This document shows positions 8,553 through 17,789 of a DNA stretch of 64,000 nt, piece by piece. Made by a program: the position numbers and the translations under genes. Within the stretch, counting starts at the first letter, position 1. The number at the start of each line of letters is the position of its first letter. Below the pieces are notes generated by a model, which ran no database searches, was not told the DNA's origin, and saw nothing but the letters and a program-made list of their open reading frames with translations. This DNA is from Ectorhizobium quercum (GTDB lineage: Bacteria; Pseudomonadota; Alphaproteobacteria; Rhizobiales; Rhizobiaceae), in NCBI RefSeq assembly GCF_026552795.1, contig NZ_JANFPI010000004.1:372001-436000 (forward strand), given 5' to 3'.

Positions 8553-9683
8553 TCAGCCGGAGGTGATGCAGGGGTCGCTGAACAGGCGTCCCCGGATGGC
8601 GCCGGCGAAGGTGCGCGCCGTGACCAGAAGCCAGATCACCGCCAGCAATCCCACCATTACCGTTCCCGCCACCGTGAAGAAGGCGAGCGGAAGCAGCGCG
8701 CCGATCTTCAGCGTGGCCAGCGCATAGACCCCCAGCGGAAAGGTGTAGGCCCACCAGCCGAGATTGAACGGCAGGCCCTGCCCGATCTGCCGCAGCGTCA
8801 CCAGCAGCGCTATGGCGAGCCACCAGAGACCGTAACCCCACAGCATCAGCGCGCCGAGGGTCGCCGCGCCGGTGACGGCGGGGGCGATGGCTTCCAGTCC
8901 GTTGGCGGCCAGAACCGGCGCGCCGTTCAGGGCAAGCAGCGCAAGACCGAGCGCGCCGGTGCCGATCGGCCCGAGCGCGAGCCAGCTTGTAGCGGCCATT
9001 GCCGCTGGCGGCAGCTTGTGCAGCGCCATCCGCAGGAACAGGATGACGAGGACGCTCAGCGCCAGCGGCACGGAAAAGGCCCAGAGCGCAAGGCTTGCCG
9101 CCAGTATGCCGAGCCCGGCGGGGCCATCGCCCGCGAACGGCAGCAGGAGAAGGCCGCTGGCCGCCGCCACCTCGGCAGCGACCACCGGCAGCAGCCAGAC
9201 GGCGCTCATGTCGGCCATCGCGTGGCTCTGCCGCGTGAACATGAGAAAGGGCACGCCGCTGCCGATGGCGACGGCCAGAACCGCATCCACGAGCCATAGC
9301 CGCGTTGCCACCGCCGCCGCGATCTCCTCACCGACGAGGCTGCTGCCGAAAATCAGCGTGCCGTTGACGATCGTCGCCAGCGCCATCGGGATTGTGCCGA
9401 GAAACATCGACTGGACCGGATGTTCGAAGATCCGCGCGGCCAGCCGGGTGTGACACAGCCATTTCAACCCGTAGAGAACCGAAAACAGCAAAAACAGCGC
9501 GATATTGACGAGATGGAGAACGAGGCCGGCGGCGTGGACGACGGGCGTGCCGGGAAACTGCCCGAGGGCCGCGGCAAGGATGCCCGTGCCCATGCTGGCG
9601 GCGAACCAGTTGGGCGTGAAGTGAAGCACGATGTCGCTGGCGCCGTTGGCGGGCGGGGCGGTGTCGGCGCGAAGCAGGAGCAT
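8553..9683 (-). CDS. TDT/SLAC1-family transporter (TehA/Ssu1-like)
   Basis: An integral membrane protein of 376 residues with about ten hydrophobic helices. It opens with FTPNWFAASMGTGILA, the signature of the tellurite-resistance/dicarboxylate transporter (TDT) family that includes TehA, Mae1, Ssu1 and plant SLAC1 anion channels. Likely roles are efflux of sulfite, tellurite or small organic acids. It is divergently arranged with a LysR regulator starting at 9791, which most likely controls it. A TSUP anion exporter lies nearby at 5427, but nothing links the two by operon. Confidence 0.88.
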   Translation of the reverse strand: MLLLRADTAPPANGASDIVLHFTPNWFAASMGTGILAAALGQFPGTPVVHAAGLVLHLVNIALFLLFSVLYGLKWLCHTRLAARIFEHPVQSMFLGTIPMALATIVNGTLIFGSSLVGEEIAAAVATRLWLVDAVLAVAIGSGVPFLMFTRQSHAMADMSAVWLLPVVAAEVAAASGLLLLPFAGDGPAGLGILAASLALWAFSVPLALSVLVILFLRMALHKLPPAAMAATSWLALGPIGTGALGLALLALNGAPVLAANGLEAIAPAVTGAATLGALMLWGYGLWWLAIALLVTLRQIGQGLPFNLGWWAYTFPLGVYALATLKIGALLPLAFFTVAGTVMVGLLAVIWLLVTARTFAGAIRGRLFSDPCITSG

Positions 9684-9759
9684 GATATTTGTCCATGTCG
9701 ATTTTCATTGGAATATAATTTTACAAAATGACCATTTCCAACGAATTATCTTTGTCATA

Positions 9760-9780
9760 TCGTTCGATAAAATCGAATGA
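9760..9780. promoter_or_regulatory. Candidate LysR operator between the TDT exporter and its regulator
   Basis: The arms TCGTTCGAT (9760-9768) and ATCGAATGA (9772-9780) form an inverted repeat with one mismatch and a 3-base centre, in an AT-rich 107-base divergent intergenic region. The size and the T-N11-A symmetry fit LysR-type recognition sites. It ends 10 bases before the regulator's ATG, so binding could also block its own expression. Confidence 0.5.
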
Positions 9781-9790
9781 TCGGATCGTC

Positions 9791-10669
9791 ATGACGCTTG
9801 AGCAGCTCCGTATATTCCTCGAGGTCGCAACGCTTCAGCACGTCACCCGGGCGGCTCGGCGGCTGAACATGACGCAATCGGCGGTCAGCGCGGCCATCAC
9901 GGCGCTGGAAATGCGTCATGGCGTGGTTCTGTTCGACCGGGTGGGGCGCACGATCGTTCTCAACCCGAACGGGCAGCAGTTCATGCGCGAGGCGCAGGCG
10001 GTTCTGGCCAGCGCCAGGGCGGCGGAAGCGGCGCTGGCCGACCTTTCCGGGCTGATGCATGGCGAGCTGACGATCATGGCGAGCCAGACTATCGCCGGGC
10101 ACTGGCTGCCGGCCCGGCTGGTCGCCTTCCGCGAGGCCTGGCCCGGCATCCGCCTCGATCTCGGGATCGGCAATACATCGGAGGTTGCGGAGGCGGTTTC
10201 CGAGGGGCGGGCGGAAATCGGCCTGATCGAATGGCCGAATCCGAAGCGCGGCCTTGCCATGAAGGCCGTGGCGGAAGACGAGATGATCGTCGTCGTCGCC
10301 CCTTCGCACCGCTGGGCGGATCGCGCCGGGCCGGTGACGCAGCTCTCGGAAAGCCCGTGGGTTTTGCGGGAAACGGGATCGGGAACCCGGCTGGCATTCG
10401 GCGAGATGCTGGCGCGCGAGGGGCTTGGAATCGCCGATATCGAGATTGCGCTGACCCTGCCGGGCAACATGGCGGTGATCGGTGCCGTGACGGCGGGGCT
10501 CGGCGCAACGCTCGTTTCGCGCAGCGCCGTCGAGGCATCGCTGATGGCCGGGATGTTGTGCGAGGCGCCGGTGCGCCCCGTTCCGCGGCCGTTCTTCGTG
10601 GTCACGCATGAAGAGCGTTATCGCAGCCGGGCCGCTCAGGCGTTCGAAGCCTTTCTTGCGGATGGATAA
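9791..10669 (+). CDS. LysR-type transcriptional regulator (CysL/CbbR-like)
   Basis: This regulator of about 292 residues begins MTLEQLRIFLEVA, the usual LysR N-terminus, followed by the winged helix-turn-helix (RAARRLNMTQSAVSAAI). The C-terminal two-lobed effector domain contains LTIMASQTIAGHWLP, typical of the group near CysL and CbbR. An ATG 63 bases upstream is also in frame, but the added residues do not match the family, so the start at 9791 is preferred. It is divergent from the TDT exporter, its probable target; the effector may be a sulfur or carbon metabolite (inference). Confidence 0.9.
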   Translation: MTLEQLRIFLEVATLQHVTRAARRLNMTQSAVSAAITALEMRHGVVLFDRVGRTIVLNPNGQQFMREAQAVLASARAAEAALADLSGLMHGELTIMASQTIAGHWLPARLVAFREAWPGIRLDLGIGNTSEVAEAVSEGRAEIGLIEWPNPKRGLAMKAVAEDEMIVVVAPSHRWADRAGPVTQLSESPWVLRETGSGTRLAFGEMLAREGLGIADIEIALTLPGNMAVIGAVTAGLGATLVSRSAVEASLMAGMLCEAPVRPVPRPFFVVTHEERYRSRAAQAFEAFLADG

Positions 10670-10727
10670 TACCGGCTAAGCGTACATCCCGCCGCCGTCA
10701 CGGTGCCGGGATGTTTCTGAATCTCGG

Positions 10728-10743
10728 CCTGAAACGTTTCAGG
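10728..10743. promoter_or_regulatory. Perfect 16-bp palindrome at the end of the XRE gene
   Basis: CCTGAAACGTTTCAGG is an exact palindrome spanning the last bases and stop codon of the XRE-type regulator. No T-run follows on either strand, so it does not look like a classical terminator. It could be a protein-binding site or an mRNA 3' hairpin. It lies between two convergent genes. Confidence 0.4.
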
Positions 10744-11137
10744 ATTCCGCGTTTCCGCTGGCGATGGTCTGGACGAGGCGGAGAATGTTCTCGCGGATTC
10801 GCTCATCGGCAATGGCGAAGAAAGCCGCATTCAGCATCAGGCCCTGGCGCGAGCTGACGAAGCTCTGGGCGACGGGCCTGTTGTCGTTGCTGCCGGTTTC
10901 CTCTTCAAGGCCATCGAAGAACAGTCTCACATCGACATCGAGGGCACGGGCGATTTCGACCAGCTTGCTGGCGCTGACGCGATTCGAGCCGCGTTCGTAT
11001 TTCTGCACCTGCTGGAACGTCACACCGATCCGGTTGCCGAGTTCGGTCTGCGACATTTTCTTCATTGTCCGCTGAACGCGAATCTTTTTTCCGACCTCGA
11101 TATCAACCTTGTGGGGTTCTGCTTTCATTGACGGCAT
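10739..11137 (-). CDS. XRE-family helix-turn-helix regulator
   Basis: A 132-residue DNA-binding protein. Residues about 13-70 form a Cro/CI-type helix-turn-helix (GKKIRVQRTMKKMSQTELG, then GVTFQQVQKYERGSNRVSA), ending in ALDVDVRLFFDGL, which is characteristic of a large rhizobial XRE subgroup. A short helical C-terminal tail follows (FAIADERIRENILRLVQTIA). AAGGAA precedes the ATG at 11137. No neighbour shares its strand, so its targets are unknown. It is divergent from the GntR regulator across a 364-base gap. Confidence 0.88.
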   Translation of the reverse strand: MPSMKAEPHKVDIEVGKKIRVQRTMKKMSQTELGNRIGVTFQQVQKYERGSNRVSASKLVEIARALDVDVRLFFDGLEEETGSNDNRPVAQSFVSSRQGLMLNAAFFAIADERIRENILRLVQTIASGNAES

Positions 11138-11501
11138 TTTCCTTGTTAGAATTGAGAAGTACGACGTCCGACGCCCCCTCTTGGTCGGATTGCCATGCCA
11201 TACTGGCGCTCATCTCTATATCGGGGGGCGGTAAACCGCAACTGTGTTAACGGTTATCGCGGGGTTTGTTCCGCGAAAAAAAGCCTGCCATTGCAGGGAA
11301 AAGTCATCCGTTTCGGCCCGCTGACGATGTGCTTTCCGGCTGGTGGACGACCGGCCGGGACGGATGCGCGAGAGCGTATCGCCGATCGTGAACCAGCCTT
11401 CGGCGCGATTGTATGCGATATTTTCATGGCCGGGAGCAACTTAGGCATTTGCGCGGGGCGCGGCGCGCGCTACATAGGGTCGAATACTCGGATCATCGCC
11501 C
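11138..11501. other. Intergenic region between XRE and GntR regulators
   Basis: This region of about 364 bases separates divergent regulator genes. It contains a cluster of short dyads (GCGGTAAACCGC near 11229, CGCGG-N8-CCGCG at 11258-11275) and a minus-strand terminator-like hairpin at 11276-11298 (listed separately). No open frame in it looks like a gene. Confidence 0.5.
11276..11298 (-). terminator. Possible minus-strand terminator in a divergent intergenic region
   Basis: Read on the minus strand, CCTGC AATG GCAGG is followed after one base by eight T residues. The stem is only five pairs, so it is a weak but plausible intrinsic terminator. It would stop a transcript entering from the direction of the GntR gene, upstream of the XRE gene, where no minus-strand gene is recognised. 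Confidence 0.4.
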
Positions 11502-12215
11502 ATGAACATAGCCGACACCACTCTCGACGCCTCGGACATCCAGCCAGAAGACCGTGCGCAGCATATTCGCGACAGCCTCCGCAGCGCGATTGCCGATCGC
11601 CGTCTGGCGCCGGGCACCAAGCTTTCCGAGGCGGAGGTCGGCACGCTGTTCGATGTCAGCCGCACCGTGGTGCGTTCGGCCCTGCAAATGCTGGCATTCG
11701 AGGGGCTGGTGCGCATCGAGCGCAACCGCGGCGCTTTCGTTTCCAATCCGACGCCCGAGGAAGCCCGGCAGATCTTCGCATCCCGCCGGCTGATCGAGCC
11801 GGGCATCGTCGCCGAGGCGGCGCAGCGCATCACCGCCCGGGATATGGCGGAGTTCCGCGCCCACCTGAAGGAAGAGGCCTATTACATGAACCAGCGCGGC
11901 CCGGATGCCCGCCGCGCGGAGATCAAGGCCTCTGGCGATTTTCACCTGAAGCTGGCGCATGTCGCCGGCAACGTCATCCTCCAGAAGTTCATGGACGAGT
12001 TGGTCGCCCGCTCGTCGCTGGTCATCGCGCTTTACGGCCGCTCCGGCGTGTCGAGCTGCGGGCATGGCGAGCATGGCGCCCTGCTGGACGCGCTGGAGCA
12101 GGGAGATGTCGAAAAGGCCCGCCACCTCATGCTGCACCACATCGACCATATCGAGGCCGATCTGGACCTACGCACGATGGAAGGTCTGGCGCTGAAGGAT
12201 GCCCTCATGCTCTGA
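11502..12215 (+). CDS. GntR-family regulator (FadR/FCD subfamily)
   Basis: A 237-residue repressor-type protein. The N-terminal winged helix is clear (RDSLRSAIADRRLAPGTKLSEAEVG, here quoted in part: LAPGTKLSEAEVG, then VSRTVVRSALQML). The helical FCD effector domain follows, with conserved RRLIEP and metal-site histidines (GDFHLKLA, HGEHGALLDAL, HHIDHIE). FCD members sense small carboxylates or sugar acids. It converges on a UPF0303 / MocA-type dehydrogenase / ROK kinase operon, with 38 bases between stops. Control of that operon is plausible but unproven. Confidence 0.9.
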   Translation: MNIADTTLDASDIQPEDRAQHIRDSLRSAIADRRLAPGTKLSEAEVGTLFDVSRTVVRSALQMLAFEGLVRIERNRGAFVSNPTPEEARQIFASRRLIEPGIVAEAAQRITARDMAEFRAHLKEEAYYMNQRGPDARRAEIKASGDFHLKLAHVAGNVILQKFMDELVARSSLVIALYGRSGVSSCGHGEHGALLDALEQGDVEKARHLMLHHIDHIEADLDLRTMEGLALKDALML

Positions 12216-12253
12216 GGCGGTCTCCCACCCGGCAGGCCGGGCGGCCCCCTCCC

Positions 12254-12754
12254 CTATTCTTCCGGGCCGAGTGCGAGCGCGGCATGGTCGTGACCGAGCA
12301 GCCCGCACAGAACTTCGACGACCGTCTCGTGATCCTGACGCTGCGGCAGCCCCGAGACGGTGATCGAACCGATGACGCCGGTTCCGCCGATTCGGACGGG
12401 AAAGCCGCCGCCATGCGCGGCGTAATCGCTTGCCGCCAGGCCGCTGCGTTCCGTCAGCGTCGTTCCCTTCAGCCGCGTTTCCAGGCCGACCCGATAGCTG
12501 GACTTGTGGAAGTGATTGACAACATTGCGTTTTCGTCTCATCCAGTCGGCGTTTTCAGGCGCGCTTCCCGGCGTTGCGGCAAAGAAAAGCTGCCGGTCGA
12601 AGTGGCGAATATCGATAGTGAGGCCCCAGCCATTGCCAATGGCGAGCGCGTGTAACGTTGTGCCGAGTTTGAAAGCGGCATTTTCATCGAATGACGGAAA
12701 GATGAGGGTTTTTTCCTGTTCCGCGATGCGGGCGATGTCGTCAGTCAGAGCCAT
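12254..12754 (-). CDS. UPF0303 / heme-degrading-domain-like (DUF336) protein
   Basis: A 166-residue protein of the UPF0303 family, related to HbpS/GlcG-like folds. The pattern of TIDIRHFDRQLFF near 47-59, a central RKRNVV...HKSSYR segment and AAHGGGFPVRI near 114-124 supports this. No biochemical role is firmly established for UPF0303; automated names such as heme-degrading domain protein rest on fold similarity. Its ATG overlaps the end of the dehydrogenase gene by 10 bases, so it is the last gene of a three-gene operon (ROK kinase, dehydrogenase, UPF0303), suggesting a role beside sugar metabolism. Confidence 0.8.
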   Translation of the reverse strand: MALTDDIARIAEQEKTLIFPSFDENAAFKLGTTLHALAIGNGWGLTIDIRHFDRQLFFAATPGSAPENADWMRRKRNVVNHFHKSSYRVGLETRLKGTTLTERSGLAASDYAAHGGGFPVRIGGTGVIGSITVSGLPQRQDHETVVEVLCGLLGHDHAALALGPEE

Positions 12755-13812
12755 GCGGATTTTTCCTTGTCGGTGAGCGGCAGCGCGACGGTGCGGCCGG
12801 TGTCGGACGATTCCACCGCGGCTTCGAGAACGGCCATGACGGCCAGCGCCTGGTGCGGCGTCACCGGGTTCGCGCCCTCTCCGCGGATGGCGCGGGCGAC
12901 GTCGCGATAGTAGCGGCTCTGGTCGCCGGCCGGCACGGGCAGGGTCTGCTCGCGCTCGCCGTCATAAAGGATCATCTGGTCATCGTCCTTGCCCCATCCC
13001 GGCAGGCCGGGCCGCATGCCGGAAAGAAGTTGCGGCTCCTGCGGGTCGAGGTGCCGCTTCACCACGCTGCCCTTCTCGCCATGCACGGTGAAGCGGTTCA
13101 CGCCGCCCGCGACCAGCATCGAACCATGCAGGATCGCCCGCGCCGTGCCGTAATCGAGGATGACATGGGCGTAATCGGCGGCCTGCCCGCCTTCCCTCTG
13201 GGTGGCGATGGTGGCCGTCACCCGTTCCGGCAGGCCGAGGAGCTGGAGCGTCTGGTCGATGAGGTGCGGTCCGAGATCGAACCACAGCCCGCCGCCGGGA
13301 ACTGCCCGCTCGCGCCAGCGGTCGCGCACGGCGGGGCGGAACCGGTCGAAATGGGTTTCGAAATGCACGATCCTGCCGAGAACGCCGCTCTCGATCACGT
13401 TCCGGATGCCGAGGAAATCCGTGTCGTAGCGCCGGTTGTGGAACACCGACAGCAGCTTTCCCTCCGCCTCGGCCAGCGCGGCGAGGTCGCGTGCCTCGTC
13501 GAGCGTCAGGGTGAACGGCTTGTCCACCACGACATGCGCGCCTGCTTTCAACGCGGCAGCGGCCAGGGGCGCGTGGGTGTCGTTCGGCGAGGCGACGACG
13601 ATCAGGTCAACCGAGCCGGAGGCGGCGAGCGCCACCGGATCGGCGAAAATCTCGACGGAGGGAAGATCCGCCCTGACGGCGTCCGGTTTCGATGACGCGA
13701 CGGCGACGAGCGCCAGGTCGGGCGCGGCGGCGATCAGCGGCGCATGGAAGGTCTTTCCGGCGAAACCGTAGCCGATCAGGCCGACCCGGATGGCACTCCG
13801 GTTGTCGTTCAT
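12745..13812 (-). CDS. Gfo/Idh/MocA-family oxidoreductase
   Basis: A 355-residue NAD(P)-dependent sugar or inositol dehydrogenase. The N-terminal Rossmann fold shows GLIGYGFAGKTFHAP, and the conserved VDKPFTLT carries the EKP-type lysine of the family. The C-terminal substrate domain includes DLGPHLIDQ with the catalytic-type Asp/His pair. It overlaps the upstream ROK kinase by four bases (ATGA) and the downstream UPF0303 gene by ten, so the genes are translationally coupled. The exact substrate is unknown; pairing with a ROK kinase suggests a hexose or amino-sugar derivative. Confidence 0.9.
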   Translation of the reverse strand: MNDNRSAIRVGLIGYGFAGKTFHAPLIAAAPDLALVAVASSKPDAVRADLPSVEIFADPVALAASGSVDLIVVASPNDTHAPLAAAALKAGAHVVVDKPFTLTLDEARDLAALAEAEGKLLSVFHNRRYDTDFLGIRNVIESGVLGRIVHFETHFDRFRPAVRDRWRERAVPGGGLWFDLGPHLIDQTLQLLGLPERVTATIATQREGGQAADYAHVILDYGTARAILHGSMLVAGGVNRFTVHGEKGSVVKRHLDPQEPQLLSGMRPGLPGWGKDDDQMILYDGEREQTLPVPAGDQSRYYRDVARAIRGEGANPVTPHQALAVMAVLEAAVESSDTGRTVALPLTDKEKSAWL

Positions 13813-14717
13813 GGTGTTTCCTCTCCTTTCCAGAGCCAGGCGGCGCCCCGGACACCGGAACTGTCGCCATGCCGCGCCTTGCGGATGGGCGTCGAAAAGC
13901 CGTCGCCGAACACATAGGCGGGTATCAGGCGCGGCAGGTCGGCATAAAGTTCATCGACATTGGACAGGCCGCCGCCGAGAACGAAGACGTCGGGATCGAC
14001 GATATTGGTGAGCAGCGCCAGGGAGCGCGCCAGCCGGTCGACGAAACGGTCGTAACACGCCCGGGCGGCCGCATCGCCAACTTGCATGTCGGCGATGATG
14101 TCGGCGCCGCGCCTCTGCTCGCCAGTCGCGCCGGCATAGTCCAGTTCGAAGCCGGTGCCGCTGGCATACATGTCGAGGCAGCCCTGCTTGCCGCACCAGC
14201 AGCGGTGTCCGGGATATTCGGCCGCCGTCATCCACGGCAGCGGATAATGGCCGATCTCTGCCGCAACCCCTTGAAATCCCGCGTGAACCCGGCCCTTGAT
14301 GGCTATGCCGCCGCCATGCCCCGTGCCGATGATGATGCCGAAAACGACGTTCTCGCCGGCGCCCGCCCCGTCGGTGGCCTCGGAAACGGCCAGGCAATTG
14401 GCGTCGTTGGCGATGCGGACCGGCTGGCCAAGCCGCCGTTGCAGGTCGCTGCCGAGCGGCCGCCCGTTGAGCAGGGTGGCATTGGAATTGCGCACCAGCC
14501 CGGTCTGCGGCGAGGGACTGCCGGGAATGCCGATCCCCAGCGTTCCGCTGCTGCCCGATTGCTTCTCGGCCTCGCGCACCAGGGCGACGGCGGCCGACAG
14601 GCAGTCGTCGTAGTCGGTCGTCGGGGTGGAGATGCGATGCCGGGCGTGAAGCGCCCCCTCAGCGTCAAGAGCGACGATTTCCATCTTGGTGCCGCCCCAG
14701 TCGATTCCGAAAAGCAT
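13809..14717 (-). CDS. ROK-family sugar kinase
   Basis: A 302-residue cytosolic kinase using ATP to phosphorylate a hexose or N-acetyl-hexosamine. It has GIDWGGTKME at the N-terminus (phosphate loop), NDANCLAVSEA with the catalytic Asp region, and IIGTGHGGGI. The cysteine-rich zinc motif CWCGKQGCLDMYASG confirms ROK membership. This looks like the NagK/fructokinase branch, but specificity cannot be read from sequence. It is the first gene of the operon with the MocA-type dehydrogenase and UPF0303 gene. Confidence 0.9.
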   Translation of the reverse strand: MLFGIDWGGTKMEIVALDAEGALHARHRISTPTTDYDDCLSAAVALVREAEKQSGSSGTLGIGIPGSPSPQTGLVRNSNATLLNGRPLGSDLQRRLGQPVRIANDANCLAVSEATDGAGAGENVVFGIIIGTGHGGGIAIKGRVHAGFQGVAAEIGHYPLPWMTAAEYPGHRCWCGKQGCLDMYASGTGFELDYAGATGEQRRGADIIADMQVGDAAARACYDRFVDRLARSLALLTNIVDPDVFVLGGGLSNVDELYADLPRLIPAYVFGDGFSTPIRKARHGDSSGVRGAAWLWKGEETP

Positions 14718-15090
14718 GATATGGGTCCGATATGTCTTTCGCTCGATAAGAGGCCGGCACCGTCGGCCGGCGAGGTGATTGTAACGGTGCGACGGCAGGA
14801 TCTGTCAAGCTTTGGCTGCACTCATCCGGCGTTATCGGCGGCTTCGAGGGCCGAAGATCGAGGAAGCGCGCGCAAGGCGGCTTCGTCATATCTCCACAGG
14901 GCATATTTCACCGGTGTGTTCGATGCTAAATCGTCGAAAATGCAACATATTCATGGGGATGAGTTTCCCTCCTCCGGCTTTGCGCGGCGTTTGCATGCGG
15001 GCCGGCGCCGGTTTCGAAAGGGGAAGTTAACCTTTATTTTCTATTACTCGGAACACGCGTTTTGGCATTCGTCTCAAGTGCAGGTTCCCC
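14718..15090. other. Intergenic region upstream of ftsK
   Basis: A gap of about 373 bases between divergent ROK kinase and FtsK genes. The half near FtsK is relatively AT-rich (around 14920-15070) and probably holds the FtsK promoter. No clear terminator, repeat or RNA gene was seen. Confidence 0.5.
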
Positions 15091-17718
15091 ATGAGTTCAT
15101 ATAAAAATCCCGCTTACCCTTCCTTCGATGATCAGGGGAACATGGAGGAGCCGGCCGCACCGGCCCCGGTTCAACTGCCCGAATGGCAGAACGCCTTCGC
15201 GCTGGCCTCCAATGTGCGCTTTTCCCGCACGCCGGAAAGCGAGCTTCAGAAGCGCCGCACCCCGATGGACCCGCCGAAGGACACCTATGCCGCCCGCCGC
15301 GCCGCCGAGAAGGCCGCGGAAGCCGAGCGCACCGCCGCCGCCGAAAAGGCTGCGGTCGATGCGCTGCTGGCCAACCGGGCCCGCATGGCGGCGAACCAGC
15401 CGCTGGCCGATCTGGCGCCCGGCGTCGACGCCACCGGCGGCGAGCCGGTGCAGCCGGTCGTGACGCCCGCTATGTTGCAGGATATCGCGCTGACCGGCAT
15501 GCGTGCGCCGTTCTTCGCGCCGATCGACATCGAGGCCCGCGAACCGGCGGAGCCTGACGAGGCGGCGCCGGAAACGCCTGTTGCCGCGCCTCCCCTCCCC
15601 TCCCCCCAAACGGCTGCCGTAGCCGCCCAGCCGGCTGGCGAAGGCCAGTCCCCTGCCCTGCCAGACTGGGTTTCCGATTTCGCCTTCTTCGAAACGCTGG
15701 GACAGGGCGCCGATTTCGGTGCGATCGCCCCGCGCCCCGCCGTGCCGGATTTTTCCACCAGCGCACCGGCGGGTTCCGTTGTGGCGCTTTATCGCGAAGT
15801 GCCGCCGAAATCCGGTTCGATCCGCGAGGACGATCCGGTGCAGGAAGCTCGTGAAGGCTGGACCCGGCTTCCGGCCACGACGCTGACGCCGACCCTCTTC
15901 TGGACTGCGACTGTCGTCAGGGCTGGCTTCGGAACCGAAACCATGCCGGAAGCCGACATGACGGCAACGGAACCGCTCATCGAAGCCGTCGCGGAGCCCG
16001 CCGCCGAAGCGCCGGTCGAGGATGCCGGGGTCATCGAGGCACCCGCACCCGTCGAGGCGCCGGCCATGCCGTCGCCCCTCCCCTCTCCCGTCTCCGCGAC
16101 TGTTCCGGCGCCGGCGTCCTTCTCCGCCGCCGTGCAGCGTCCGTTGAACCGGCTGGTGGAAGATTACGGCCCTTACGAATTTCCGCCGGTTTCGCTGTTG
16201 CAGGAGCCGAGCGGCCAGCGCGCCGAAGCCATGTCTCCGGAAGCGCTGGAGCAGAGCGCCGGCCTGCTGGAAAGCATTCTGGAGGATTTCGGCGTCAAGG
16301 GCGAGATCATCGACGTGCGCCCCGGCCCGGTCGTCACGCTCTACGAGTTCGAGCCCGCCCCTGGGGTCAAGTCGTCGCGCGTCATCGGTCTTTCCGACGA
16401 CATCGCCCGCTCCATGTCGGCGCTGTCGGCCCGCGTTGCGGTCGTTCCCGGCCGCAACGTCATCGGTGTCGAACTGCCGAACGCGGTGCGCGAGACGGTG
16501 TTCTTCCGCGAGTTGATCGAATGCGAGGAATACTGGGAATCGAAATACAAGCTGGCCGTCTGCCTCGGCAAGACCATCGGCGGTGAACCGGTGATCGCGG
16601 AACTGGCCAAGATGCCGCATCTGCTGGTCGCCGGCACCACCGGTTCGGGCAAGTCGGTGGCGATCAACACCATGATCCTGTCGCTGGTCTATCGCCTGCG
16701 CCCGGAAGAATGCCGCCTGATCATGGTCGATCCGAAGATGCTTGAGCTTTCCGTCTATGACGGCATTCCGCACCTGCTGACCCCGGTCGTCACCGACCCG
16801 AAGAAGGCCGTGATGGCGCTGAAATGGGCGGTGCGCGAGATGGAGGATCGCTATCGCAAGATGTCGCGCCTCGGCGTGCGCAACATCGACGGCTACAACG
16901 CCCGCGCCGCGGAAGCCCGCGCCAAGGGCGAGGAGGTGACGGTTCAGGTTCCCTCCGGCTTCGACCGTTCGACCGGCGAGCCGACCTATACCGAGGAGGC
17001 GATGGACCTGTCGCACATGCCCTATATCGTCGTCATCGTCGACGAGATGGCCGACCTGATGATGGTCGCCGGCAAGGAGATCGAGGGCGCGATCCAGCGG
17101 CTCGCCCAGATGGCCCGCGCCGCCGGCATTCATCTGATCATGGCGACGCAGCGGCCTTCGGTCGATGTCATCACCGGCACGATCAAGGCCAACTTCCCGA
17201 CGCGCATCTCCTTCCAGGTGACGTCGAAGATCGACAGCCGCACCATTCTCGGCGAACAGGGCGCGGAACATCTTCTCGGCCAGGGCGACATGCTGCACAT
17301 GGCCGGCGGCGGGCGCATCAGCCGCGTCCACGGCCCGTTCGTCTCGGATCGCGAGGTGGAGCACGTCGTCGCGCACCTGAAGCGTCAGGGCCGGCCACAC
17401 TATCTCGGCACGGTGACGGAAGAAGAAGCGGTGGAAGACGCACAGGCCGCCGACGAGGCCGTGTTCGACAAGGGGGCGATGGCGGAGGAATCCGGCGACG
17501 ACCTGTTCGAGAAGGCCGTCAAGGTGGTCCTGCGCGACCGCAAATGCTCGACCTCCTATATCCAGCGCCGCCTGTCGATCGGCTATAACCGCGCCGCCTC
17601 GCTGGTGGAGCGCATGGAACAGGAAGGCCTGGTCGGCCCGGCCAACCATGTCGGCAAGCGCGAAATCATCAGCGGCAGCCGCGATGCCGCCCCCGCGCCG
17701 ATGGACGAGGACGAATAG
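15091..17718 (+). CDS. ftsK: FtsK/SpoIIIE-type DNA translocase lacking membrane segments
   Basis: An 875-residue hexameric ATP-driven DNA pump that moves chromosome or plasmid termini before cell division. The first ~385 residues are an Ala/Pro/Glu-rich linker with a coiled-coil-like Ala/Glu/Arg stretch (about 70-100). Unlike classical FtsK, no hydrophobic membrane helices are visible. The motor domain follows: Walker [10 protein letters not shown] near 514, [18 protein letters not shown], and Walker [12 protein letters not shown] near 648. The gamma winged helix (about 805-865; [17 protein letters not shown]) should read KOPS-like orienting sites. It is a single gene followed by a bidirectional terminator, about 0.7 kb from the parS sites of the repABC locus. 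Confidence 0.92.
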   Translation: MSSYKNPAYPSFDDQGNMEEPAAPAPVQLPEWQNAFALASNVRFSRTPESELQKRRTPMDPPKDTYAARRAAEKAAEAERTAAAEKAAVDALLANRARMAANQPLADLAPGVDATGGEPVQPVVTPAMLQDIALTGMRAPFFAPIDIEAREPAEPDEAAPETPVAAPPLPSPQTAAVAAQPAGEGQSPALPDWVSDFAFFETLGQGADFGAIAPRPAVPDFSTSAPAGSVVALYREVPPKSGSIREDDPVQEAREGWTRLPATTLTPTLFWTATVVRAGFGTETMPEADMTATEPLIEAVAEPAAEAPVEDAGVIEAPAPVEAPAMPSPLPSPVSATVPAPASFSAAVQRPLNRLVEDYGPYEFPPVSLLQEPSGQRAEAMSPEALEQSAGLLESILEDFGVKGEIIDVRPGPVVTLYEFEPAPGVKSSRVIGLSDDIARSMSALSARVAVVPGRNVIGVELPNAVRETVFFRELIECEEYWESKYKLAVCLGKTIGGEPVIAELAKMPHLLVAGTTGSGKSVAINTMILSLVYRLRPEECRLIMVDPKMLELSVYDGIPHLLTPVVTDPKKAVMALKWAVREMEDRYRKMSRLGVRNIDGYNARAAEARAKGEEVTVQVPSGFDRSTGEPTYTEEAMDLSHMPYIVVIVDEMADLMMVAGKEIEGAIQRLAQMARAAGIHLIMATQRPSVDVITGTIKANFPTRISFQVTSKIDSRTILGEQGAEHLLGQGDMLHMAGGGRISRVHGPFVSDREVEHVVAHLKRQGRPHYLGTVTEEEAVEDAQAADEAVFDKGAMAEESGDDLFEKAVKVVLRDRKCSTSYIQRRLSIGYNRAASLVERMEQEGLVGPANHVGKREIISGSRDAAPAPMDEDE

Positions 17719-17744
17719 TTGCCCGGCCCCGGCCGGCGGCATGA

Positions 17745-17774
17745 AAAAGGGGCGGCCAAGAGGCCGCCCCTTTT
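17745..17774. terminator. Bidirectional intrinsic terminator between ftsK and the BA14K gene
   Basis: A 13-base perfect inverted repeat (AAAAGGGGCGGCC and GGCCGCCCCTTTT) with a 4-base loop lies between convergent genes, with an A-run on one side and a T-run on the other. It can terminate transcripts from both directions. Confidence 0.9.
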
Positions 17775-17789
17775 CCGTTTGTCCGGGTC

